A stretch of DNA of 64,000 nt, taken from positions 186,001 to 250,000 of the forward strand of contig NZ_JAQYUS010000002.1 of assembly GCF_030686865.1 (NCBI RefSeq). Reading direction: 5' to 3'. The notes beneath the pieces were generated by a model. The model was not told the origin of the DNA. It saw nothing but the letters and a program-made list of their open reading frames with translations, and made no database searches. The number at the start of each line of letters is the position of its first letter. Position 1 is the first letter of the stretch. Source of the DNA: Kaistella sp. SH40-3 (GTDB lineage Bacteria; Bacteroidota; Bacteroidia; Flavobacteriales; Weeksellaceae). Below, one piece after another: positions 1-7,269 of this stretch. The position numbers were made by a program, and so were the translations under genes.

Positions 1-329
1 TTGAAACCATTGCGAAAGAAGTTTACGGTGCAGAAAGTGTGGTTTATTCCCAGAAAGCGAAAAATCAATTCAAAACTATTTACGAATTAAATTTTGACAA
101 ACTGCCTATTTGCATGGCCAAAACTCAGAAATCTTTAAGCGACGACGAAACTAAAATCGGACGGCCTTCGAATTTCAAAATTACGGTTCGTGAATTTGAA
201 TTCGCTGCCGGAGCAGGTTTTATCATTCCCGTTTTAGGCGACATGATGAGAATGCCGGGATTGCCTAATGTTCCCGCGGCGGAAGGAATGCACATCGATA
301 AAAATGGAAAAATTACAGGGTTGAGTTAA
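1..329 (+). CDS. fhs: Formate-tetrahydrofolate ligase, C-terminal fragment (5' end outside window)
   Basis: The reading frame is open from the first bases of the window and ends at 329, so only the last ~109 residues are present. Formate-tetrahydrofolate ligase makes 10-formyl-tetrahydrofolate from formate, ATP and THF in cytosolic one-carbon metabolism. The visible part matches the conserved C-terminus of the family: LPICMAKTQ, then a GRP motif, TVREFEFAAGAGF, and a stretch close to GDMMRMPGLPNVPAAE. The GTG at 39 is an internal codon, because the family sequence continues upstream of it (TIAKEVYGAES). This is host chromosome just left of the mobile element. Confidence 0.93.
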   Translation, partial: ETIAKEVYGAESVVYSQKAKNQFKTIYELNFDKLPICMAKTQKSLSDDETKIGRPSNFKITVREFEFAAGAGFIIPVLGDMMRMPGLPNVPAAEGMHIDKNGKITGLS

Positions 330-398
330 AAACCAAATCTATCAAAAACTGACAGATTTCCGTTGAATTTAAAACTGATCTTGTTTCCAGCCTGAATT

Positions 399-485
399 GC
401 GCCCCGGATTGCAACGGAAATCCCGGAACAAGCGCGGGGAAAGCCAAGGCGTGAGGAATTGCAGTGGAAAGCCGGAAATGTGCGC
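399..485. repeat. Dispersed GC-rich imperfect palindrome (REP-like), copy 1
   Basis: This ~87-bp island is far more GC-rich than its surroundings. It begins GCGCCCCGGATTG and contains the words GGAAC, AGTGGAAAGCCGG and a final GCGCC. The same words in the same order occur at 62915-62993, so it looks like one copy of a dispersed repeat family in this genome. It lies between fhs and the element end, in host DNA. The function is unknown; it may be a REP-like element or transcription terminator. Confidence 0.6.
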
Positions 486-489
486 CATA

Positions 490-525
490 AAAAAAAGAGT
501 TACAAATTAATGCAACTCTTTTTTT
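490..525. terminator. Hairpin with A/T tracts abutting the left att site
   Basis: A 12-bp perfect inverted repeat, AAAAAAAGAGTT (490-501) and AACTCTTTTTTT (514-525), encloses a 12-nt loop. It can act as a rho-independent terminator in both directions. Its minus-strand orientation directly follows the tRNA 3'-end remnant at 526-538. I infer it is the original terminator of the tRNA-Ala gene, now stranded 30 kb away by the insertion. It may also terminate fhs. Confidence 0.6.
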
Positions 526-538
526 GTGGAGGATATCG
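526..538. repeat. Left attachment site (13-bp tRNA-Ala 3'-end repeat)
   Basis: GTGGAGGATATCG here is identical to 31006-31018, where it forms the 3' end of an intact tRNA-Ala gene on the minus strand. A displaced tRNA 3'-end duplicate close to a tyrosine integrase gene is the usual signature of site-specific integration. The flanks differ on both sides of the 13 bp, so these bases delimit the crossover region. Confidence 0.85.
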
Positions 539-661
539 CCCCACTTTTGCTGTATTTAATGAAATTTAACGAAATCGAAAATAATTATATTGCTGATTAT
601 CAATATTTTAAATAATTTGTATTTTTAACACTTTCATACTATTTCAATTAATTATACATTT

Positions 662-689
662 ACAAGACAAATTTTTACAACTTGTCTTG
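662..689. repeat. CAAGACAA inverted pair in front of integrase (candidate arm-type sites)
   Basis: CAAGACAA (663-670) and its reverse complement TTGTCTTG (682-689) are separated by 11 bases and end two bases before the integrase ATG. The same word occurs twice as a direct repeat at 30931-30949 near the other end. Repeats near both ends of a tyrosine-recombinase element are typical of arm-type integrase or excisionase sites. The copy over the integrase ribosome-binding region could also allow autoregulation. Confidence 0.6.
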
Positions 690-691
690 CG

Positions 692-2059
692 ATGTCAACA
701 CTCCATTATAAATACAGATCTACAAAAAATAAAGGCTACTTAACCGCGCGGTTTCAGTATAGGATTGACTTTGGCGAAAAACCAAAAGATATCTACTTTG
801 ACGCACTTTTGGAGGATAAAAGATTTTTTGTTGACAAGGAGTACTTTAGCAAGACATATAAAGACCCAATTTTAAGAGAAAAGGAAAAAAACTCTAAAAA
901 CTTAGATAAAAGAAAGGTTGCTTCAGATTTAGATTCAGAAGAAAATACCATTAGAAACTTAGTGATAGATGAATTTAGAGCGATTGAAAACCCAGAAACT
1001 TTAACCAAAGAATGGTTTAAGGATATCATCAGCGAATATTTACATCCAGGCTTCAAAAAGAAGAAATATCAAGTAAAAATAGTAGGAAACGATCTGATTG
1101 CAGTTCTTGAACATTATAAAAATTACAAATCTAACTTGGCTCTCAATACCATAAAAAAAATGGGCGTTGTTAAAAGTAAATTGGAGCGATATGAGAGTGA
1201 TCTCAACATCAAATTAAAACTCACGGATATCAATACCAATTTTCGAGACGAGTTTATAAAATGGTCCAACGAGAAACAATACGCTTCTGGGACAATCTCT
1301 CGAGATCTTACTTTTTTAAGAACTATTTGTTACTACGCATCCAACGAACTGGATTTAGAAATTTATGAGAAACTTGATCGGGTAAAATTTAAGTTAGAAA
1401 AAATTAAAAATCCTTTCACAGATAATCGTGATAATCCTGAGGAAATTTTGGAAGCATACCTTACTCCAAATGAAATAGAAGAGATTGAAAAGAAACAAGA
1501 TCTGCCAGAATATTTAGATAATGCCAGAGATCTATTCCTAATTGGTTACGAAACTGGTCAAAGAATTTCTGATTATTTGCGGTTCGATAAGGAAATGCTT
1601 AAAACCATTAATGGTGTTACTCTTATCAATTTTATTCAAAAGAAAACGAAGAAACAAATGCTTTTACCTTTAAGCAGTAGAGTTTTAAGAATACTTGAGA
1701 AGAGAAATGGCGAGTTTCCTCGAAGAATATCAGATCAAAAATTCAATGATTATATAAAACTTGTGTGCGAAGAAGCGAAAATTACTGAAACTGTTTTAGG
1801 AGTAAAGAGAGTAAAAGTATTAACAGATCCAAAAGATGAAGAAAGTGGAATTTGGAGAGGAGTTCCTGGATATTTTCCAAAACATAAATTAATAGCAGGA
1901 CATACTGCTCGGAGAAGTTTTTGCACCAATCATTATGGAATTTGGCCAACGTCCGACATTATGTATTTCAGCGGACACAGTACAGAAGCAATGCTGTTGC
2001 AATATATCAAAGCAAAACCCATCGAAAGAGCTTTGCAAATATTTAAAAACCTTAAATAA
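692..2059 (+). CDS. Tyrosine site-specific integrase of the element
   Basis: This 455-residue tyrosine recombinase would catalyse integration and excision between attP and the tRNA-Ala 3' end. An N-terminal arm-binding region (~1-120) and a SAM-like core-binding region (~125-230) precede the catalytic domain. Catalytic residues are visible: R291 (ETGQRISDYLRF), H404-x-x-R407 (GHTARRSF), H429 (SGHSTEAM) and the nucleophile Y438 (LLQYIK). Length and layout match Bacteroidota mobile-element integrases. It is the first element gene, 154 bp from the left att repeat, and is followed 8 bp later by a small HTH-like gene, probably in one transcript. An inverted CAAGACAA pair abuts the start codon. Confidence 0.95.
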   Translation: MSTLHYKYRSTKNKGYLTARFQYRIDFGEKPKDIYFDALLEDKRFFVDKEYFSKTYKDPILREKEKNSKNLDKRKVASDLDSEENTIRNLVIDEFRAIENPETLTKEWFKDIISEYLHPGFKKKKYQVKIVGNDLIAVLEHYKNYKSNLALNTIKKMGVVKSKLERYESDLNIKLKLTDINTNFRDEFIKWSNEKQYASGTISRDLTFLRTICYYASNELDLEIYEKLDRVKFKLEKIKNPFTDNRDNPEEILEAYLTPNEIEEIEKKQDLPEYLDNARDLFLIGYETGQRISDYLRFDKEMLKTINGVTLINFIQKKTKKQMLLPLSSRVLRILEKRNGEFPRRISDQKFNDYIKLVCEEAKITETVLGVKRVKVLTDPKDEESGIWRGVPGYFPKHKLIAGHTARRSFCTNHYGIWPTSDIMYFSGHSTEAMLLQYIKAKPIERALQIFKNLK

Positions 2060-2067
2060 TTACAGGC

Positions 2068-2520
2068 ATGAATGCATTTGAAGGCTTTAATGATGAGATC
2101 GGGGAATTAATTACTACATTGGATAAATCAGACATTAGTACTATTAAAATTTATTTATCCGATAAAAGTCTGTCCGAAAAATACATTTCAGCTTTAAAAA
2201 CTGAATGCAATAACATGGTGGCTTCTGAGGCACTTTTCTATCTTTTAGGAACAGCACAAAATCAACTTTTCATCACTAAAAAAGTTAAAGGAATAATGGG
2301 GTTAGCAACCCTTCTTAACGTAAGTGTAAAAACGGCTCAAAAATTAAAAAACTTGGGAAGTATTGAGGAAGCAATTATTTATGAAAAATCAAAATTGTAT
2401 TTTGATGAAAACAAAATACTGGAAATTTGCTTGCCGAAAAAAAAACCTTGGAAATCTTTCAAATTGAGGGAAAGCGTAGATGAAGAATTTATCAAATTGT
2501 GGGCGAATTTTTCAAAGTAA
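2068..2520 (+). CDS. Small DUF3853-like / helix-turn-helix protein next to integrase
   Basis: This 150-residue protein lies eight bases downstream of the integrase stop. Its middle (about residues 70-118) reads like a winged HTH of the excisionase/DUF3853 type: KGIMGLATLLNVSVKTAQKL followed by a segment resembling the IDEAI...KIIVDAD pattern of that family. The N-terminal half is acidic and has no match I recognise. Such proteins accompany integrases in Bacteroidota mobile elements, where they may direct excision or regulate int. The family assignment is from memory of the pattern and moderately secure; the role is inferred from position. Confidence 0.7.
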   Translation: MNAFEGFNDEIGELITTLDKSDISTIKIYLSDKSLSEKYISALKTECNNMVASEALFYLLGTAQNQLFITKKVKGIMGLATLLNVSVKTAQKLKNLGSIEEAIIYEKSKLYFDENKILEICLPKKKPWKSFKLRESVDEEFIKLWANFSK

Positions 2521-2599
2521 TTTGTCAGTGTTGCACTGTTTTGTTTAATAATTTTAACTTTCACAAAACCACTTCAATTTATATTTACATCTAAAAAAG

Positions 2600-2694
2600 T
2601 ACCTATCGGGTATAAAATTGCTAAATTGTATAATTTTATACCCTTTTGGGTACAATATCAAAAATTTTCTTATATTTATACCCGTAAAGGTATA
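2600..2694. promoter_or_regulatory. Triple TACC/GGTA operator array upstream of hipB
   Basis: Three dyads of the TACC...GGTA type lie at 2600-2612, 2639-2652 (TACCCTTTTGGGTA) and 2677-2694 (TATACC-N6-GGTATA). Their centres are about 40 bp apart, near four helical turns. A larger perfect 12-bp inverted repeat, GGGTATAAAATT (2608-2619) / AATTTTATACCC (2632-2643), bridges the first two. HipB-type repressors bind several phased palindromes upstream of their operon, so this is a likely autoregulatory operator. Family knowledge plus inference. Confidence 0.7.
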
Positions 2695-2700
2695 TTATGA

Positions 2701-2749
2701 AATCGCTTTTATAATTTTTGTACACAAATACTCATCAAGTTAAGCGATT
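2701..2749. repeat. 8-bp inverted repeat in the hipB leader
   Basis: AATCGCTT (2701-2708) and AAGCGATT (2742-2749) form a perfect 8-bp inverted repeat around a 33-base AT-rich spacer, 32 bp before the hipB start. It could form a leader-RNA stem or be another regulator site. Only the sequence supports it. Confidence 0.4.
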
Positions 2750-2781
2750 GCATAAGACATTAAAAAAATGAATAAATACTT

Positions 2782-2994
2782 ATGAATAATTTAAGTGATT
2801 TTGTGAAACAGAAAAGAAAATCAACCGGACTTACCCAGGAAGATTTATCCTTAAAAGCAGGAGTTGGTTTGCGATTTATTCGTGAACTAGAACAAGGCAA
2901 ACCAACTTTGAGAATGGATAAAGTGAACCAGGTTTTATCATTATTCGGACATGAATTAACACCAACCAAAATAGTAAATAATGAAGAGCGGTAA
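2782..2994 (+). CDS. hipB: HipB-like XRE-family antitoxin/repressor
   Basis: This 70-residue protein is essentially one Cro/CI-type helix-turn-helix: FVKQKRKSTGLTQEDLSLKA followed by GLRFIRELEQGKPT at about residues 7-43. It is the DNA-binding member of a HipBST operon: it overlaps the next gene (HipS) by 14 bp, and HipT follows. HipB proteins repress their own operon and help hold the kinase in check. The triple operator at 2600-2694 lies directly upstream. The start is the only ATG compatible with the HTH register. Confidence 0.88.
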   Translation: MNNLSDFVKQKRKSTGLTQEDLSLKAGVGLRFIRELEQGKPTLRMDKVNQVLSLFGHELTPTKIVNNEER

Positions 2995-3310
2995 AGTATT
3001 TATGCGCAATCAACTTGCAGGAATAATAACGGAAGACAGTGAAGGTTATCATTTTCAGTACGACTATGATTATCTTAATTCTAAAAATCCGGAACCAATT
3101 AGTCTTACCCTTCCAATTCAGCAAGAAATATACACTGATCTTAACTTATTTCCATTTTTTGACGGCTTAATTCCCGAAGGTTGGTTGCTGGATATTGCAC
3201 AAAAAAATTGGAAATTAAATCCACGTGATCGAATGGAAATCCTTTTAAAAACCTGCCAAGATTGTATCGGTGCGGTTTCAATTCAAGAAATAGCACGAGA
3301 TGAAAATTAG
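2981..3310 (+). CDS. hipS: HipS-like protein (stand-alone HipA N-subdomain 1)
   Basis: This 109-residue protein corresponds to the N-terminal subdomain that is fused to the kinase in classical HipA. The pattern KVFMRNQLAGIITE ... SLTLPIQ ... FPFFDGLIPEGWLLD is characteristic. In HipBST systems this piece is separate and can act as the antitoxin of the HipT kinase (established for E. coli HipBST). It overlaps hipB by 14 bp and hipT by 11 bp, so the three genes are translationally coupled. Which subunit neutralises the toxin here cannot be read from sequence. Confidence 0.86.
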   Translation: MKSGKVFMRNQLAGIITEDSEGYHFQYDYDYLNSKNPEPISLTLPIQQEIYTDLNLFPFFDGLIPEGWLLDIAQKNWKLNPRDRMEILLKTCQDCIGAVSIQEIARDEN

Positions 3311-4259
3311 ATGTTTATACTGTTATAAAATCATTGACGAAACTGAACGGAAAACTCCTGCAGGAAAATCAGACTATCACCCGAAATGCAGCAGAAAGTT
3401 CTTTGGAACTTTAGAACCACCTCTACTAGATCTTACAGATGACAAAATAAAAGAATTTGCTGAACAAATCATCAAAACACAGCGATCTGTAACAGGTGTA
3501 CAGCCAAAACTTTCTCTTGAAATTAGTTTGGATGAAAATAATTCACGAAGGTTTACCATTGTAGGTGTTTTGGGAGACTATATTTTAAAACCTCAAACTA
3601 AACAGTTCGCAAATCTCCCAGAAAATGAAGATTTAACGATGAATTTGGCTGAAATTTCAAAGATTAAAACGGTTGAACATTCTTTGATAAAATTAAAGTC
3701 TGGTCAATTAGCCTATATCACCAAAAGAATTGACCGAAACAAAAAAGAGAAACTGCACATGGAAGATATGTGTCAGTTAACAGAACGGCTTACCGAGCAG
3801 AAATATAAAGGATCTTATGAACAAATTGCAAAAAAAATAAAGCAATATTCAGTAAATTCTGGTCTTGATATCGTTGATTTCTACGAACTGGTATTGTTCA
3901 GTTTTTTAACAGGAAACAACGATATGCACCTTAAAAATTTTTCACTTTTAAAAGTAAATAAGGAATATTCCCTTTGCCCTGCTTATGATCTTGTTTCCTC
4001 CCAATTGGCAAATGAAGATGATGATGAAGAACTCGCTTTAACGCTAAACGGAAAGAAGAAAAAAATCACGAGAAAAGATTTTGAACTTTCTATGGCCAAA
4101 TCTGGAATAGAACCGAAAGTGATTGAAAATATATTTGAAAAATTTGAAAAATTGCTTCCAAAATGGTTAAAATTTATAGAGCATAGTTTTTTGCCTGATG
4201 AAGAAAAAACAAGATATACTGATCTTGTGAAAACAAAATTTGGAATTATTTATCATTAA
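3300..4259 (+). CDS. hipT: HipT/HipA-type Ser/Thr kinase toxin with N-terminal Cys/His motif
   Basis: This 319-residue kinase of the HipA C-domain family is the toxin of the HipBST operon; relatives phosphorylate aminoacyl-tRNA synthetases. Visible motifs are the Gly-rich/phosphoserine loop QRSVTGVQPK (S63, ~61-70), MEDMCQLTE (~154-162), the catalytic loop GNNDMHLKNF (D208, N213) and the metal-binding PAYDLVSS (D230). The catalytic residues look intact. The N-terminus carries C5-x2-C8 and H27-x2-C30, a possible zinc-binding element seen in many Bacteroidota homologues but not in E. coli HipA. It overlaps hipS by 11 bp. Confidence 0.9.
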   Translation: MKIRCLYCYKIIDETERKTPAGKSDYHPKCSRKFFGTLEPPLLDLTDDKIKEFAEQIIKTQRSVTGVQPKLSLEISLDENNSRRFTIVGVLGDYILKPQTKQFANLPENEDLTMNLAEISKIKTVEHSLIKLKSGQLAYITKRIDRNKKEKLHMEDMCQLTERLTEQKYKGSYEQIAKKIKQYSVNSGLDIVDFYELVLFSFLTGNNDMHLKNFSLLKVNKEYSLCPAYDLVSSQLANEDDDEELALTLNGKKKKITRKDFELSMAKSGIEPKVIENIFEKFEKLLPKWLKFIEHSFLPDEEKTRYTDLVKTKFGIIYH

Positions 4260-4364
4260 AATTTTAATTGCCTTCAAATTGTTTAAAAAAAATAGATTTA
4301 AAACTAATAGATTTTACTCAACATACCAGATAAACCTTGACAGGTAATTGTAAAAAGTTAATTC

Positions 4365-4616
4365 CTAAGTATGTATTTTCTCAACTACAGAATCTTGTTA
4401 AATGATGTGTCGGAATTTCCGACATGTTGCTTCTTGAACCAGTTCGTTTTCCGAAAACACGTTTTGAATATGTTCTGTAATAGTCGTTCTTCCTTTCCTA
4501 AACAATTCCGCCATCTGCGCTTGAGTAAGCCAAACTGTATCCTTCTCAAATTGCACATTAATTTGAGTAGAGCCATCAGTGGCTTGGTAAATTTCTATTT
4601 GGCTTTCTGTTTTCAT
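4365..4616 (-). pseudogene. RhuM-family protein remnant, N-terminal stub
   Basis: From the ATG at 4616 the translation gives the conserved N-terminus of the RhuM (virulence protein RhuM) family: IEIYQATDG, VQFEKDTVWLTQAQMAELF, then TTITEHIQNVF and CRKFRH. A TAA at 4398-4400 interrupts it where homologues usually continue, and the same frame reads QDSVVEKIHT before a second stop at 4365. Full-length members have about 300 residues, so this is a truncated relic. It faces the hip operon tail-to-tail and opens the minus-strand gene block. Confidence 0.75.
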
Positions 4617-4770
4617 CGGTTATAATTGCACAGTAAATTTCCGAAATATTTTTAAAAATTGAAAAGTTTTAAACTTGTTTAATATAGAATTTCTACGAAA
4701 AGTGGAAACCGTTTTAGTAAAAAACTATTCGTTGTCTCATTCATCAATTTCTTTCAAAGATTCAGGAGTG
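4617..4770. other. Intergenic, no feature seen
   Basis: AT-rich gap between the RhuM stub and the HTH protein gene. I see no coding potential or strong hairpin. Confidence 0.4.
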
Positions 4771-5883
4771 TTAATTTCCCCAATGATTTCTTTTCCTTAA
4801 TTCTAAAGTATTTTTATCTACTTCATCAAGCAAACTATCATCAACATTTTTTGAAGGGTCATACCAATCTAATTTTTTCTTAGCCCATTCTAACCAATTT
4901 TTATCTTCTGGATTCACTTGCTTTTTATAATCATAAAACTCTTTTAGAACCATAAACTTTTTCCACCTTTCGGCTTCATTATAAAAATTGATAAATCTTT
5001 GATATTCGTCTTCTTTTAGTTTTCTTACAATTTTTCTAATTTCTTCTTCCTCTTTTCGGCCTGCGTGGTGAATTGCAGATAAAAATCGCTCTTGTTTCTC
5101 TTTTTCAAAATTATGTAAAACACGCAAAAGTATTTTCCGTATCTTGTTTTCTATTGGTTCGGTTGCAGTATCAGTAAATTCTGCCATTCTATAGCTCTCT
5201 CCAATTCTCAACATTAATTTTCCATTTGGAAAAAATAACCTTCGCTCCCAATTGTAATTTCCTTGCACAACTATTTTGGCTGTGCTTTTTTCCGTTAAAC
5301 TGATTTTCTTTTTTTCACCTTCATCATTTTCAATAATAAGTCCTTGTAAAGTACAATACACTTTAAATCCTAAAATTCTAAAATTTTTTATGAGCACATC
5401 TATAATTAGGAGAGCTCTACTAAGGTTATCTTTAGAAATTACTACATCAGGAACTTCCAAATTATAACTGGCTGCTATAACGTTTTCACGATTCCCATGA
5501 GAAGAAGGTTTTTTCTTGCTTAAATCTTGTTTTAATGCTTTAGTAATTTTGTCAGGATTGTTTAATTCATCAGGAATTACAAGAATTAAATCTGGAAATT
5601 CTGATAATGAATCTTTAAAGCTCTGTGATGATTTATCTTCAAATGGCTTTATTTCAATTATGATATTAGTCTCATCTTTTGCCGGTAATTTTATTTTTGT
5701 AACTTTTTTACCAAATCGAACTTTACTCCAATGTCCAGAAACAGGCAATGGAATATCATGCTTTATGCATATTTTCCTTAAACCATTATCTGATAGATTA
5801 TACTCCTTACACAACTGCGTTAATGGAAAAGACCATACTTTTTCGTACAATTCTTGTCTGCTAATTTTGATTGAATTTTTCAT
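4771..5883 (-). CDS. Conserved HTH-containing protein of unknown function
   Basis: This 370-residue protein starts with a recognisable HTH-like pattern, SRQELYEKVWSFPLTQLCKE followed by YNLSDNGLRKICIKHDIPLP and GHWSKV (residues ~8-55). The pattern is shared by a widespread family of uncharacterised proteins often found in mobile and defence regions. The central part is alpha/beta and the C-terminal third is rich in charged helices (EKEKQERFLSAIHHAGRKEE). No catalytic motif is evident. It is the last gene of the minus-strand cargo block, ~150 bp after mcrC, so it might be regulatory or part of the McrBC module. Function unknown. Confidence 0.75.
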   Translation of the reverse strand: MKNSIKISRQELYEKVWSFPLTQLCKEYNLSDNGLRKICIKHDIPLPVSGHWSKVRFGKKVTKIKLPAKDETNIIIEIKPFEDKSSQSFKDSLSEFPDLILVIPDELNNPDKITKALKQDLSKKKPSSHGNRENVIAASYNLEVPDVVISKDNLSRALLIIDVLIKNFRILGFKVYCTLQGLIIENDEGEKKKISLTEKSTAKIVVQGNYNWERRLFFPNGKLMLRIGESYRMAEFTDTATEPIENKIRKILLRVLHNFEKEKQERFLSAIHHAGRKEEEEIRKIVRKLKEDEYQRFINFYNEAERWKKFMVLKEFYDYKKQVNPEDKNWLEWAKKKLDWYDPSKNVDDSLLDEVDKNTLELRKRNHWGN

Positions 5884-6030
5884 TGCGCCTTAAATTAATT
5901 GTAAGTACAATAGTAAAATTAGCGAAAAATTTTAAAGCGTAAAAAATAGAAAAATAGAAAAATAACACTATTTATTTCAAAATTTTCTAAACAAAATAAG
6001 TTCGTAGCTTTTAAGACAAGCTATATCCAA

Positions 6031-7263
6031 TTACCGCAAAAATGATTTAATTTGTTCGACTATTTCATCTTGCCAAAAACCAATTTCATCTACGGTCTTA
6101 ACATGAACGATACTGCATTCTTTTAAGGATATCTCGGCTTTTACTTCTGTATTAAAATAATTTCCCCTTTTTATAAAATGTTCTTCTCCGGGATAAACGA
6201 GAGCAGTTTTTGTTGCATCGTAATATTGATGGTAAACATACATCTGTCTTAAATCTTCCGGAGAAGGATTTCTACCGTTAAGATTCTTCCATTTTGTGTC
6301 CAGTACAATAGTTTCTTGCGTTATTCTATTCTTTAAGATTAAGTCAGGGCGCATTTTTGATAAACTACCCTGTGTGGGTTTCCAAAAGTATTTTGTCACT
6401 TGAGAGGTGATCTGATGCGTTTTCATCTTTTTATGAAGAGTCATAAAGATGAATTGTTCCCAAAGGGAATTCATATCAAACATTAATGCCAAAACATTAT
6501 TCTTTCCTTTTGACAAATCCGGATGGTAGTTGAGTAAAACTAATTTTGCAATTTCTAAAGCGGTTTTGTAATGAATATTTTTCCGGTCATAATTTATTTT
6601 GGAAAAAACGGTTTCAGAAATTTTTATATTCGATACCTCTGGAAAATCCAAAAGCAATGTTCCAATTTTACTTTTTAACGAATTTGTAGTATTAATTTGA
6701 TTAATAAGGTTCAGCGCTTTAAATAAAATTTGATGAATTAAATGGTCTTTCTCATAGTGTGAATATTTCACATAGAAACGCTCCTGATGAGTACAGTTTT
6801 TTGAAATATGTTTAGAAAATTGCAAGGAACCTTTTAGAGATTGTAAGTTGCCATCAGTCTGACTGTATTTTTTAATGAGACCACGATGAAAAATAAGTTC
6901 TAGTTCATTGATGAAAAGTTCAAAATACAAATCCAAAATTGAATTGGATTTAAGTTTTAGAGTTGAAGATCCAGTAGATTTCACATTAAACCCCCAAACA
7001 GTTCGAATCATATCAATGAGTAAACTCCTCCACTTTTCTTCACCATTTTTGTCGGCTTTGGGAAGGATTTCAATTTTAGTTCTTCCAATTTGTAATACGC
7101 CAACATATTCATTAAACTGAACTCCATTTTTGATGAGTTTGAAAAAAGGCGAATAATTACCGTAATAATTTTCCAAAGCATCATGCAGTTTTTTTTCATC
7201 CTCATTTTTGAGGTTGAAAATTAATTTCTCATGTTCAAATCTTACGATGCTTTTTAGATCCAC
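6031..7263 (-). CDS. mcrC: McrC, nuclease subunit of a type IV (McrBC) restriction system
   Basis: This 410-residue McrC-family protein is the endonuclease partner of the McrB GTPase, which cuts modified DNA. The N-terminal beta-rich region (VGVLQIGRTKIEILPKA, ~54-70) is the part that contacts McrB in studied systems. The C-terminal half has a PD-(D/E)XK core: RPDLIL (D307) and VLDTKWKNL (D322, K324). Length is typical of the family. It starts 6 bp after the mcrB stop, so the two are certainly cotranscribed, with hsdR and the AbiE pair immediately upstream. Confidence 0.92.
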   Translation of the reverse strand: MDLKSIVRFEHEKLIFNLKNEDEKKLHDALENYYGNYSPFFKLIKNGVQFNEYVGVLQIGRTKIEILPKADKNGEEKWRSLLIDMIRTVWGFNVKSTGSSTLKLKSNSILDLYFELFINELELIFHRGLIKKYSQTDGNLQSLKGSLQFSKHISKNCTHQERFYVKYSHYEKDHLIHQILFKALNLINQINTTNSLKSKIGTLLLDFPEVSNIKISETVFSKINYDRKNIHYKTALEIAKLVLLNYHPDLSKGKNNVLALMFDMNSLWEQFIFMTLHKKMKTHQITSQVTKYFWKPTQGSLSKMRPDLILKNRITQETIVLDTKWKNLNGRNPSPEDLRQMYVYHQYYDATKTALVYPGEEHFIKRGNYFNTEVKAEISLKECSIVHVKTVDEIGFWQDEIVEQIKSFLR

Positions 7264-7269
7264 GGAATT

